From Microbispora rosea (GTDB lineage: Bacteria > Actinomycetota > Actinomycetes > Streptosporangiales > Streptosporangiaceae): a stretch of 64,000 nt of DNA. The stretch lies in contig NZ_FTNI01000012.1 in NCBI RefSeq assembly GCF_900156315.1, forward strand, positions 124,001 through 188,000, given 5' to 3'. The first letter of the stretch is position 1. Each line of letters starts with the position of its first letter. The notes under the pieces are model-generated. The model searched no databases and was not told the origin of the DNA. It saw only the letters and a program-made list of their open reading frames with translations. The translations under genes and the position numbers were made by a program. This document shows positions 33,301 to 41,750 of the stretch, piece by piece.

Positions 33301-35379
33301 ATGGCTGAGAGCGACGAGACTCCTGAGACTCCTGAAGAGCCCCGTTTCCAGCGGCTGGGGCCGGTGAACTGGCTGCCCGAGGAGCGCAAGCACGTCGAGC
33401 AGTACGAGCAGCGGATCCGCGACCTGGAGAACCGGCTCGCCTACCAGGAGGCCCGCGCCGACTACGCCCTCTGGCGGCTGCAGGCCACCCAGACCCAGAA
33501 GCCCTACCGCGTCGCGCAGGTGCTGACGAACGCGGCGAAGCCGAAGAAGATCGTCCGGCTGCCCCGCGATCTCAGCAAGGCGATGAAGGACGGCAAGAAG
33601 GCGCCGAAGGCGCCGCCCTCCGCGATCGAGGTCGCCGCCGCCGCCGAGACACGGGGCCCCGAGGTCAAGATCCCGGGCCTCAGGTGGCCGGACGGCCCGG
33701 TCGTACGGCCGGACATGCCCGTCGCGGTCATCCTCGACGACTTCTCCCGCATGGCCTTCAAGTACGAGTGGGACCAGATCGAGTTCGGGCTGCAGGACTG
33801 GCGGGAGATCTTCGCCGAGAAGCGGCCGGAGATGCTGTTCTGCGAGTCGGCCTGGCACGGCAACCAGGGCCGCTGGCGCTACCAGATGACCGGGACCAAC
33901 GCGCCCAAGCAGGAGCTGCGCGACCTGATCGCCTGGTGCCGCGAGGAGGGCATCCCCACGGTCTTCTGGAACAAGGAGGACCCGCCCAACTTCGACTTCT
34001 TCATCGACACGGCCAAGCTGTTCGACTACGTGTACACGTGCGACGGCGACATGATCCCGAAATATCGCGAGATGCTGGGTCATGACCGTGTCGGCGTGCT
34101 GCAGTTCGCCGCCCAGCCCCGGATCCACAACCCGATCCAGACCAAGATGGGCCGGCCGTACGACGTGGTCTTCGCGGGGATGTACTTCCGCGACAAGCAC
34201 CCCGAGCGGCGCGAGCAGATGGAGACGATCCTCGCGCCCGTGCGCCCGCTCGGCCTGCACATCTACGCCAGGAACGCCTCGGTGGCCGACAAGTACGCCT
34301 GGCCCGAGGAGTATCGCCCCCACATCGTCGGCGAGCTGCCGTACGAGCAGATGCTGGCCGCGTACAAGATGTACAAGGTCTTCCTGAACGTGAACTCGGT
34401 GATCGACTCGCCGACCATGTGCGCGCGCCGGGTCTTCGAGCTGTCGGCCTGCTCGACCACGGTGCTGTCGGGGTGGTCGCGGGCCATCGAGGAGACGTTC
34501 GGCCCGCTCATCCCGGTCGCGCACTCCCAGGAGGAGGCGTACAACCGGGCGATCTACCTGATCAACAGCCCCGAGCTGCGGGCTCGCCAGGGCCACCTGG
34601 CGATGCGCGAGGTGTTCGACAAGCACCTGTTCTCCCACCGCGTCGACCAGATCCTCGGCGACCTCGGCCTCCCGGTCGTCTCCCGGTCGCGGTCGATCTC
34701 CGTGGTGCTGCCGACCAACCGGGCCGGCCAGCTCGAACACGCGATCAGCCAGGTGGCGCGGCAGCGGCACCGCAACCTGGAGCTCGTGCTGGTCATGCAC
34801 GGCCTGTCGGAGGACCCGGCGGTCGTGCGCGACAAGGCCCTCGCGGCGGGCATCCCGGCCGTGAAGGTGCTGACCGCCGACCCCTCCTGGACGCTGGGCG
34901 AGGTGCTCAACCACGGCATCGCCCACGCCGAGGGCGAGCTGATCTCCAAGATGGACGACGACAACATCTACGGCGAGCACTACCTGTCGGACCTGGTCCG
35001 CTCCTTCGACTACGCCGACGCCGAGATGGTCGGCAAGGGCGCGCACTACACGTACTTCCCCGACCAGGACGTCACGATCTTCCGCCTGCCCGGGCTGGAG
35101 CACCGCTACGCCCACCTCATCCAGGGGGCGACGATCCTGGCCAGCGCCGACCTGCTGCGGGCGTTCCCGTTCGAGCCGGTCAACGCGGGCGAGGACACCC
35201 GTCTCGTGCGGCGCTGCAAGGAGGAGGGCGTCCGGATCTACTCGGCCGACCGGTACAACTTCATCTACATGCGCGGCTCGGACGCCACCGCCCACACCTG
35301 GCAGGCGGCGGACTACAAGCTGACCCGCAACGCGCAGTTCTGCTTCGCCGGCAACCCCGAGGCGCACGTCCTCATCTGA
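33301..35379 (+). CDS. CgeB-like glycosyltransferase fused to a GT2 glycosyltransferase
   Basis: 692 residues. A coiled N-terminal segment (about 20-70: RKHVEQYEQRIRDLENRLAY) precedes a CgeB/DUF3880-type domain (about 140-450: VILDDFSRMAFKYEWDQIEF, CREEGIPTVFWNKEDPPNFD, FELSACSTTVLSGWSRAIEE in pieces). It has the C-terminal donor-binding fold of the YkvP/CgeB family. Residues about 460-692 are a GT2 domain: SVVLPTNRAGQLEHAISQVA, and the metal-binding KMDDDNIYGEHYL near 550, then GAHYTYFPDQD and AGEDTRLVRRCKEEG. Two catalytic modules on one chain imply two consecutive sugar transfers (inference). GGGGGAGAGG precedes ATG 33301. A strong terminator follows. Confidence 0.85.
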   Translation: MAESDETPETPEEPRFQRLGPVNWLPEERKHVEQYEQRIRDLENRLAYQEARADYALWRLQATQTQKPYRVAQVLTNAAKPKKIVRLPRDLSKAMKDGKKAPKAPPSAIEVAAAAETRGPEVKIPGLRWPDGPVVRPDMPVAVILDDFSRMAFKYEWDQIEFGLQDWREIFAEKRPEMLFCESAWHGNQGRWRYQMTGTNAPKQELRDLIAWCREEGIPTVFWNKEDPPNFDFFIDTAKLFDYVYTCDGDMIPKYREMLGHDRVGVLQFAAQPRIHNPIQTKMGRPYDVVFAGMYFRDKHPERREQMETILAPVRPLGLHIYARNASVADKYAWPEEYRPHIVGELPYEQMLAAYKMYKVFLNVNSVIDSPTMCARRVFELSACSTTVLSGWSRAIEETFGPLIPVAHSQEEAYNRAIYLINSPELRARQGHLAMREVFDKHLFSHRVDQILGDLGLPVVSRSRSISVVLPTNRAGQLEHAISQVARQRHRNLELVLVMHGLSEDPAVVRDKALAAGIPAVKVLTADPSWTLGEVLNHGIAHAEGELISKMDDDNIYGEHYLSDLVRSFDYADAEMVGKGAHYTYFPDQDVTIFRLPGLEHRYAHLIQGATILASADLLRAFPFEPVNAGEDTRLVRRCKEEGVRIYSADRYNFIYMRGSDATAHTWQAADYKLTRNAQFCFAGNPEAHVLI

Positions 35380-35396
35380 CCGGCGCTCCTGTGGGA

Positions 35397-35440
35397 GGAG
35401 GCCGTCCAGGGCTCGTCACGGCTCTGGACGGCCTCCTTTT
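35397..35440 (+). terminator. Intrinsic terminator of the CgeB-GT2 gene
   Basis: GGAGGCCGTCCAG (35397-35409) pairs perfectly with CTGGACGGCCTCC (35424-35436), a 13-bp stem with a 14-nt loop, followed by TTTT (35437-35440). It is the clearest factor-independent terminator in the window. Confidence 0.92.
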
Positions 35441-35630
35441 CGCTCTGCCCACGGCCCTCCCGGTCTCCCTGCGCCCTTCCGACGTCGCCTGTCCGACGCT
35501 CCGACCTGCCCGTTCCCGCCCTGGTACCCCTGGCTGTACCTCCATTGGGCAGCACGCGGGAGCGACCGAGCGGGCCGGCGGCTGGTGTGCTGAGCACTGT
35601 CAGTCGAGCGCTCCCGCAGGAGAGAGTGAA

Positions 35631-36560
35631 ATGGCAGTCGACAGCCGGCCGCGGGCCGGGCACCACACGAGCGAGACCGGGATCCGGGGCTTCATCCGCC
35701 GCCGCCCGCTGGTCGCCTTCTTCGCCCTGGCCAACCTCATGAGCTGGGCGGTCTGGTCACCCTACGTGCTCTCGGACAACGGCCTGGGGGTCTGGGACTT
35801 CGAGTTCCCCTCCGTGCTCGGGACATCCCAGTTCTCCGGCGTTCTCCCCGGCGCGTACCTCGGCCCCATCTTCGCCGCGTACATCGTGACCAGGGTCGCG
35901 GACGGCAGGGAAGGCGTCCGCCGATGGGTCCGGCGGATGACCAAGTGGCGAGTCGGCTGGGCCTGGTACGTCACGGCCGCCCTCGGCGTCCCCGCCGCCC
36001 TCGTCGTCACCGGGTACGCGCTCTCCGGCGAGAACGTCCACATGCCGTCCGTCGCCGCTCTGGTCGCCTACGTGCCCGGCCTGCTGCTCCAGATGGTCAC
36101 CACCGGTCTCGCGGAAGAGCCCGGCTGGCGTGACTTCGCCCTGCCCCGCATGCAGCGGAGGTTCGGCCCGCTGGGCGCGACCGTCATCCTCGGCCCGCTG
36201 TGGGGTGTCTGGCACCTGCCGCTGTTCCTGAGCCAGTGGGGCGGGTGGCCGGACGTCACCTGGATGAGGGTCGGCGAGTTCATCGCCTTCGCCTCCCTCT
36301 TCAGCGTGGTCGTCACCTGGGTGTTCAACCGCACCGGCCAGAGCCTGCCGCTGATCATGCTGCTGCACGTCAGCGTCAACAACTTCATGTCGATCGTCTA
36401 CTCGGACATGTTCCCGTCGCTCGACACCCCCGAGCACGCGAGCCACGTCACGCTGCTCGCGGCCACCACGGCGGCGATCCTGGTGCTCATCGCGACCCGT
36501 GGACGCCTCGGCTACCGCCCGGCGGAGGAGTCCGCGCCGGAGCTCGCCCCGCAGTGCTGA
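35631..36560 (+). CDS. CPBP (Abi) family intramembrane metalloprotease
   Basis: 309 residues from ATG 35631, with AGGAGAGAG about 6 nt upstream. About eight membrane helices. The family motifs are TGLAEEPGWRDFALP (Glu-Glu-x3-Arg), GPLWGVWHLPLF with His, and LLHVSVNNF with His and Asn. The family includes Rce1-like CAAX processing enzymes and bacterial peptide-immunity proteins. No bacteriocin gene is visible; a housekeeping membrane protease role is equally possible. The long upstream frame is the CgeB-GT2 gene in another phase. Confidence 0.9.
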   Translation: MAVDSRPRAGHHTSETGIRGFIRRRPLVAFFALANLMSWAVWSPYVLSDNGLGVWDFEFPSVLGTSQFSGVLPGAYLGPIFAAYIVTRVADGREGVRRWVRRMTKWRVGWAWYVTAALGVPAALVVTGYALSGENVHMPSVAALVAYVPGLLLQMVTTGLAEEPGWRDFALPRMQRRFGPLGATVILGPLWGVWHLPLFLSQWGGWPDVTWMRVGEFIAFASLFSVVVTWVFNRTGQSLPLIMLLHVSVNNFMSIVYSDMFPSLDTPEHASHVTLLAATTAAILVLIATRGRLGYRPAEESAPELAPQC

Positions 36561-36650
36561 ACCAGCGCGCCGGGAGCCCGGACGCCGAGAGGGACACAGG
36601 CCCACACGCCGCGCGAAGACTCTAAGCTCGTCAGCCCGAGGGGGTGCATC

Positions 36651-37970
36651 ATGGCGGCGCGCCAGCGGAAGCCGGCGGAAACCCGGCGCGACGGCCGGCA
36701 GGACGACCGGCCAGACGCCCGGACGGATGCCCGGCCAGGCGGCCGGCGGCGTGTCGCCGCACGCGCCCGTGACCTCTTCGACGCGTTCGAGCACCTCGTC
36801 GGCGGTCTCGGCACCGCGCTGCTGGCGCTCGCCGGTCTGGCGTGGCTCGTCCTGGTCGCGCTCACCTGCGTGATCGGCCTGGGCCTGCTCCTGGCGCCCA
36901 CCGTGCCGCGTGTCGTACGGTCCGTCGCCGAACGGGAGCGCAGCCGGTTGTCCTTCTGGGGGCCGGAGATCGTCGGTCTGGGGCCCGCACCCGCCGGCGT
37001 ACGCGCGGCCCTCGCCGATCGGGCCGTACGGCGGGAGCTGTGCTGGCTCCTCGTGCACGCCACGCTCGGCCTGTTCCTCGGCCTCGCGGCGTTGACCCTG
37101 GTGGTGGACGCCGTGCAGGACGTCACGTACCCGCTGTGGTGGCGGACGCTCCCCGTGGAGGACCCCGCCCCGACACCGGTGTTCTGGGACGTGCACGACG
37201 ACGCCGACGCCTGGGCGGTCGCGCTCCTCGGCGTGGGGCTGGCCGTCTGCTTCCTGGCGCTCGGGAAAGGAATGGCCCGGTTGCAGGCGTGGCCGGGACG
37301 CCGGCTGCTGGCGCCCACCGCGGACATGGACCTGTCCCTGCGCGTCGCGCACCTGTCGGCCACCCGCGCGGCGGCGCTGGACGCCCACGCCGCGGAGCTG
37401 CGGCGGATCGAACGCTCCCTGCACGACGGGGCGCAGAACCGGCTGGTCGCCGTCACCGTGCTGCTCGGCGCGGCCCGCCGCGCGCTGTCCCAGAACCGGC
37501 CGGGCGCGGAGGACATGCTCGAACGCGCGCAGGAGACCGCCGAGCAGGCACTGGCCGAGCTCCGTACGGTCGTCCGCGGCATCCTGCCGCCCGTGCTGGC
37601 CGACCGGGGGCTCGCCGACGCGCTCGCCGGGCTCGCGGCGAACTGCGCGGTGCCGTGCCGGGTCGACGTCGACGCGCTCGGCAGGTGCGCCGCCTCCATC
37701 GAGGCCACCGCCTACTTCGTGAGCGCCGAGGCGCTCACCAACATCTCCAGGCACAGCCGGGCCCGGCACGCCACCGTGACCGTACGGCGTGAGGGCGGCC
37801 GGCTGTGCCTGCGGATCGAGGACGACGGCGTCGGCGGCGCGGACGAGCGGCACGGCTCCGGGCTCACCGGCATGCGCGGCCGGATCGAGGCGCACGACGG
37901 ACGCCTCACCCTGACCAGCCCGCCTGGCGGGCCGACCACCGTCGACGTGGAGTTGCCGTGCGGATCGTGA
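36651..37970 (+). CDS. NarL-type sensor histidine kinase
   Basis: 439 residues. An Arg/Asp-rich N-terminal tail is followed by two pairs of membrane helices (about 50-85 and 130-205) around a short loop. DHp: RRIERSLHDGAQNRLVAVTVLLG, with the phospho-accepting His in LHDGAQ. ATPase: SAEALTNISRHSRA (N box), IEDDGVGG (G1), HGSGLTGMRGRIEAHDG (G2). It overlaps the response-regulator gene by 13 bp, giving a co-translated two-component system. The four-helix sensor with almost no extracytoplasmic loop implies an intramembrane or lipid signal (inference). Confidence 0.93.
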   Translation: MAARQRKPAETRRDGRQDDRPDARTDARPGGRRRVAARARDLFDAFEHLVGGLGTALLALAGLAWLVLVALTCVIGLGLLLAPTVPRVVRSVAERERSRLSFWGPEIVGLGPAPAGVRAALADRAVRRELCWLLVHATLGLFLGLAALTLVVDAVQDVTYPLWWRTLPVEDPAPTPVFWDVHDDADAWAVALLGVGLAVCFLALGKGMARLQAWPGRRLLAPTADMDLSLRVAHLSATRAAALDAHAAELRRIERSLHDGAQNRLVAVTVLLGAARRALSQNRPGAEDMLERAQETAEQALAELRTVVRGILPPVLADRGLADALAGLAANCAVPCRVDVDALGRCAASIEATAYFVSAEALTNISRHSRARHATVTVRREGGRLCLRIEDDGVGGADERHGSGLTGMRGRIEAHDGRLTLTSPPGGPTTVDVELPCGS

Positions 37971-38617
37971 TAGCCGAGGACGACCCGTTGCTGCGTGAGG
38001 GGGTCGCGCTGCTGCTGCGCGCCGAGTCCCTGGACGTGGTGGCCACGGCCGACTCCCCGGACACCTTCCTGGCGGCCGTCGACGCCCACCGGCCCGATGT
38101 GGCCATCGTCGACGTCCGGATGCCTCCGACCCACACCACCGAGGGCATCGCGGCGGCCGTGGAGGCCCGGCGTCGTCAGCCCGGCCTGGCGGTGCTCGTG
38201 CTGTCCGCCTACGTCGAGCAGGCGTTCGCCACCGAGCTGCTCGCCGCGGGAACCGACCGGCTCGGATATCTGCTCAAGGAGCGGGTCGGCCGCGTCGGCG
38301 AGTTCCTCGACGCCCTGCACCGGGTCGCCGCCGGAGGCACGGCCATCGACCCCGAGGTCGTCGCACAGCTGCTCACGCGCACCCGCTCCGACAGCGGGCT
38401 GGAACGGCTGACCGCCCGGGAACGCGACGTGCTCGCCCTGATGGCCGAGGGGCTGGGCAACACCGCCATCTCCGAACGGCTTTTCGTCAGCGAAGGCGCC
38501 GTCCACAAGCACATCCGCAGCATCTTCGCCAAGCTCGACCTGGCGCCCACCGACCGGGCGGACCGGAGGGTCACGGCCGTCCTGCGCTACCTGGAGGAGA
38601 CCCAGCGCCGCGGCTGA
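37958..38617 (+). CDS. LuxR/NarL-family response regulator
   Basis: 219 residues from GTG 37958, where the receiver begins (VRIVIAEDDPLLREG). The phospho-acceptor Asp lies in VAIVDVRMPP near residue 48. The receiver continues to about 120, with VLSAYVE and Lys in LLKERVG. The C-terminal LuxR helix-turn-helix is LTARERDVLALMAEGLGNTAIS, then VSEGAVHKHIRSIFAKLDL. It is coupled to the kinase. Its targets could include the DHA2 transporter that begins 115 bp downstream on the same strand (inference). Confidence 0.95.
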   Translation: MRIVIAEDDPLLREGVALLLRAESLDVVATADSPDTFLAAVDAHRPDVAIVDVRMPPTHTTEGIAAAVEARRRQPGLAVLVLSAYVEQAFATELLAAGTDRLGYLLKERVGRVGEFLDALHRVAAGGTAIDPEVVAQLLTRTRSDSGLERLTARERDVLALMAEGLGNTAISERLFVSEGAVHKHIRSIFAKLDLAPTDRADRRVTAVLRYLEETQRRG

Positions 38618-38731
38618 CGCCACAGCGCTGGAATGCCGGGCGGTTTGCGATAGTTGCGCTGTTCCGGGACTCTTCCGCCCTCGGGCGGGCGGGTCCCGCG
38701 TACGTGCACGCCGGACAGGGGAGCCCCTCAC

Positions 38732-40264
38732 GTGACCACGAAGTCGACCGCGACGACGGCATCGAAAGGCATCGGGCTACGGTCGGAGCGCGGTCCCGTG
38801 CTCGCCGCCATCATGCTCTGCACCGCACTGGTGGCGCTGGACAGCACGATCATCGCCACCGCGGTGCCGTCCGTCGTCACCGACCTCGGCGGGTTCTCCC
38901 AGTTCCCCTGGCTGTTCTCGATCTACCTGCTCACGCAGGCCGTGACCGTGCCCATCTACGGCAAGCTCGCCGACGTGTTCGGGCGCAAGCCGGTGATGTT
39001 CTTCGGCATCGGGGTGTTCCTGCTCGGGTCGGTGCTGTGCGGGGTGGCCTGGAGCATGCCCGCGCTGATCGCCTTCCGCGCGATCCAGGGCATCGGAGCC
39101 GGAGCGGTGCAGCCGATCAGCATGACGATGGCCGGCGACCTCTACACGGTCGAGGAGCGGGCCCGCGTCCAGGGCTACCTCGCCAGCGTGTGGGGCATCT
39201 CGGCGGTCGTCGGCCCGACGCTCGGCGGCATCTTCTCCGAGTACGTCTCCTGGCGCTGGATCTTCTTCATCAACCTGCCGCTCGGCGCGGTGGCCACCTG
39301 GATGCTCGCCCGGCGTTTCAAGGAGCAGGTGAAGCGGGGCTCCCACCGGATCGACTACACGGGTGCCGTGCTGCTCACCGGCGGCTCCTCCCTGCTCATC
39401 CTCGGCCTGCTGGAGGGCGGCGTCGCCTGGGACTGGAACTCGGCGCCCAGCCTGCTGATCTTCGCGACGGGCCTCCTCCTGATCGCCGCCTTCGTGCTCG
39501 TGGAGCGTCGCGCGGCCGAGCCGGTGCTGCCCCTGTGGGTGTTCCGCCGCCGCACGCTGACCGGCGGCAACCTGACCTCCCTCGGCATCGGCGCCCTCAC
39601 GATCGGGCTCACCTCCTACGTCCCGACGTACGCGCAGGGCGTGCTGGGCACCGGCGCGCTTGTGGCGGGCTTCGCCCTCGCCGCGCTCACCGTCGGCTGG
39701 CCCCTCGCGGCGACGTTCTCCGGCCGCTTCTACATGCGCATCGGGTTCCGCGACACCGCGCTGATCGGCATCGTCGTGGTGGTGGCCGGCGCCGTGCTGT
39801 GCGCGCTGCTCGGCCAGAACGCCATGATCTGGCAGGTCGCGGCCGCCTGCTTCGTCGTCGGCGTCGGTCTCGGGCTGTCGGCCAGCCCCACGATGGTCGC
39901 CGTGCAGTCGGTCGTCGGCTGGGAGCGTCGCGGCGTGGTCACCGCGACCAACATGTTCTGCCGCTCGCTCGGCAGCACGGTCGGGGCCGCGGTGCTCGGC
40001 GCCATCTCCAACGCGACGCTGTCGGACCGCTTCGCCCACCCGCCCGCCGACGTCGCGGGACGGCTGCCGGACAGCCTCGACGCCACGAGCCTGGTGCTGA
40101 AGGCCCAGGGCGCGGCGGCCCACTCGGCCACCGCGTCCTTCGTCAGGGGCGCGCTGTACGACGCGGTCCACCACATCTTCATCGCGCTCGTCGTCGTGGC
40201 CGTGCTCAGCGTCGCCGCGCTGCTGCTCATGCCCCGCCGTACGACCGAGCTGACGTTCGACTGA
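38732..40264 (+). CDS. DHA2-family MFS drug/metabolite exporter (14 TM)
   Basis: 510 residues from GTG 38732, with GGGGAG about 11 nt upstream. Fourteen membrane helices. VALDSTIIATAVPSVVTDLGG is motif D1 of the EmrB/QacA family, KLADVFGRKPVM is motif A, and GIGAGAVQPISMTM and GPTLGGIFSEYVSWRWIF are motifs B and C. Likely a proton-coupled antiporter of drugs or secondary metabolites. The upstream two-component system lies on the same strand and may control it. It converges with the oxidoreductase gene. Confidence 0.93.
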   Translation: MTTKSTATTASKGIGLRSERGPVLAAIMLCTALVALDSTIIATAVPSVVTDLGGFSQFPWLFSIYLLTQAVTVPIYGKLADVFGRKPVMFFGIGVFLLGSVLCGVAWSMPALIAFRAIQGIGAGAVQPISMTMAGDLYTVEERARVQGYLASVWGISAVVGPTLGGIFSEYVSWRWIFFINLPLGAVATWMLARRFKEQVKRGSHRIDYTGAVLLTGGSSLLILGLLEGGVAWDWNSAPSLLIFATGLLLIAAFVLVERRAAEPVLPLWVFRRRTLTGGNLTSLGIGALTIGLTSYVPTYAQGVLGTGALVAGFALAALTVGWPLAATFSGRFYMRIGFRDTALIGIVVVVAGAVLCALLGQNAMIWQVAAACFVVGVGLGLSASPTMVAVQSVVGWERRGVVTATNMFCRSLGSTVGAAVLGAISNATLSDRFAHPPADVAGRLPDSLDATSLVLKAQGAAAHSATASFVRGALYDAVHHIFIALVVVAVLSVAALLLMPRRTTELTFD

Positions 40265-40282
40265 CGGGACGGCTCCCACGGG

Positions 40283-41206
40283 TCAGAGCTCGATGACGAC
40301 CTTGCCCCGGGTGCGACCGGCTTCGGCCATCCGGTGCACGGCCGCCAGGTCGGCCAGGGGGTGCCGCTCGGCGACGTCGACGACGATCTCCTTCGCGTCC
40401 ACCAGGGCAGCCAGCTCGGCGAGCTGATCGACGTCGTTGCGGGTCACGAAACGCGTGGCGGTGACCCGCGAGCCCGGGGGCGGCTGAACGGGCGCGGTGA
40501 TCGAGACGAGGTGGCCGCCGGGACGCACCAGCCGGGCCAGGTCCGGCCCGGCGCCGGGTGCGAACGGGACGAGGTTGAACAGCACGTCCAGGTCCCCGGG
40601 CAGAGGATCGGTCCGGTAGTCCACCACCTCGGCGGCTCCGTAGGCCCGGACCGCCGCCGCGCTGCGCGCGTTCCCGGCCGTGGCGATCACCGTCGCTCCG
40701 GCCCTTCTGGCGAGCTGCACGGTGAACATCCCCACCCCGCCGCCCGCCCCGTTGACCAGCACGCGCCGCCCCGGGGCGATCCGGCCGTGCTCGTGCACCG
40801 CCTGCCACGCCGTCAGGCCCGCCACGGGGATCGCGGCGGCGTCCGCGAGCGGGACGGCCGTCGGCGCCGGGGCCAGCAGCCGCGCGGGCGCGACCGCGTA
40901 GTCCGCCGCCGCACCGCCCTCAAGCAGGCCCATGACCCTGTCCCCCGGGCGCGGCCAGGACACCCCCGCTCCGGTCGCCACAACGGTGCCCGAGACGTCC
41001 CACCCGAGCGTGTACGGCAGCGGCAGGTCGCGCAGCTCCGGCACCACGGTCCGCAGCAGCCCCGAGCGCAGCCCGATCTCGGACGGGTTGAACGAGGTGC
41101 CCGCCACTTTGACCAGCACCTCGCCCCGGCCCGGCGCGGGGATCGGGATCTCCTCCTGGCGGATCACTGACGCGTCGCCGTACGCATGGATGCGGGCGGC
41201 CCGCAT
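40283..41206 (-). CDS. NADP-dependent medium-chain oxidoreductase (quinone oxidoreductase-like)
   Basis: 307 residues from ATG 41206, supported by GGAGG four nt upstream; the reading from 41224 lacks a site. GroES-like N-terminal domain: IHAYGDASVIRQEEIPIP, then GWDVSGTVVATGAGV. Rossmann domain: VLVNGAGGGVGMFTVQLARRAG, and the C-terminal GKVVIEL. There is no zinc-binding Cys cluster, so it belongs to the quinone-oxidoreductase/enoyl-reductase branch. The divergent neighbour is a broken AraC-type regulator gene that may once have controlled it. Confidence 0.9.
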   Translation of the reverse strand: MRAARIHAYGDASVIRQEEIPIPAPGRGEVLVKVAGTSFNPSEIGLRSGLLRTVVPELRDLPLPYTLGWDVSGTVVATGAGVSWPRPGDRVMGLLEGGAAADYAVAPARLLAPAPTAVPLADAAAIPVAGLTAWQAVHEHGRIAPGRRVLVNGAGGGVGMFTVQLARRAGATVIATAGNARSAAAVRAYGAAEVVDYRTDPLPGDLDVLFNLVPFAPGAGPDLARLVRPGGHLVSITAPVQPPPGSRVTATRFVTRNDVDQLAELAALVDAKEIVVDVAERHPLADLAAVHRMAEAGRTRGKVVIEL

Positions 41207-41248
41207 CGCACCTCCAGCGCTCATTCTGTGGCCGGGATCTCGTGTGTC

Positions 41249-41745
41249 ATGAGTACCACCATAAGCAGCCCGGCCAAGACCCCCAATGTCATGAAGTCCG
41301 GATTTCATACGCCCGGCACGCCCCTCGCCGTCACCGCCTGCGACCCGACGGCCGAGGACCTGGCGTTGTTCGTGAGCGACTCGGCGGGACCGGACACCCC
41401 GGACGGCGGCGAGGCGACCACGGTGACTGCGGGGGATATCGCCTCGACCCCGGGCATGCGCACCCGCTGCTGCACGACCTGCCCGGCCTCATCCACCTCC
41501 CGGCCCGCGCCGCCCCGACAACCGGATCGCAGGCCGCCACGGACGCGGAGGCCGATCTGGGCACGCTCGTCGCCCTTCTCGGCCGTGAGATCACCTCTCC
41601 CCGCCCGGGCACGGACGCCGTCGTCCCCGCGCTGCTGGACATGCTCCTGCTCTACATCCTGCGGGCCTGGGCTTCCACGGCTCACCCGCCGAGCGCCGGT
41701 GGCAGGCTAATGTCATCTAAGTTCACTTCGTCGAAGCGGAGTTAG
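41249..41745 (+). pseudogene. AraC-family regulator remnant (cupin_6 domain; frameshifted, no HTH)
   Basis: Frame 1 from ATG 41249 reads to GEATTVTA, then loses sense. One base out, the next frame continues as CGGYRLDPGHAHPLLHDLPG, LIHLPARA, and DMLLLYILRAWAS, the conserved second half of the cupin_6 sensor of AraC regulators. TVT and CGGYRLD are contiguous in intact family members, so one base seems to be lost near 41427. The first half is also shorter than usual. After RAWAS the DNA-binding domain is missing. The next gene's palindrome starts at 41714. It lies divergent to the oxidoreductase gene that it presumably once regulated. Confidence 0.75.
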
Positions 41746-41748
41746 ATG
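41714..41748 (+). promoter_or_regulatory. Imperfect 35-bp palindrome at the start of the ATPase-DUF234 gene
   Basis: Arms of 17 nt run from 41714 to 41730 and from 41732 to 41748 about a single T. The outer CATCTAA/TTAGATG and inner CTTCG/CGAAG blocks are perfect; three internal positions mismatch. TAATGT (41708-41713) looks like a -10 box just upstream. The palindrome covers the expected transcription start and the ribosome site (GCGGAG), as expected for a repressor operator; it could also mark an insertion junction. Confidence 0.55.
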
Positions 41749-41750
41749 TG

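Noticed and set aside
32950-35367. 805-residue frame opposite the CgeB-GT2 gene
   Set aside because: Long because of GC codon bias; composition is Val/Leu/Asp/Arg-rich with no domain, while the plus-strand frame has full domain matches.
36651-38617. Part of a vancomycin- or lantibiotic-resistance operon
   Set aside because: The kinase-regulator pair and DHA2 exporter have no resistance enzymes beside them; this is a generic NarL system.
41242-41745. A genuine 167-residue gene in the AraC region
   Set aside because: Its first half is Arg/His-rich noise; only its second half matches the AraC sensor, so it is better explained as a frameshifted remnant.
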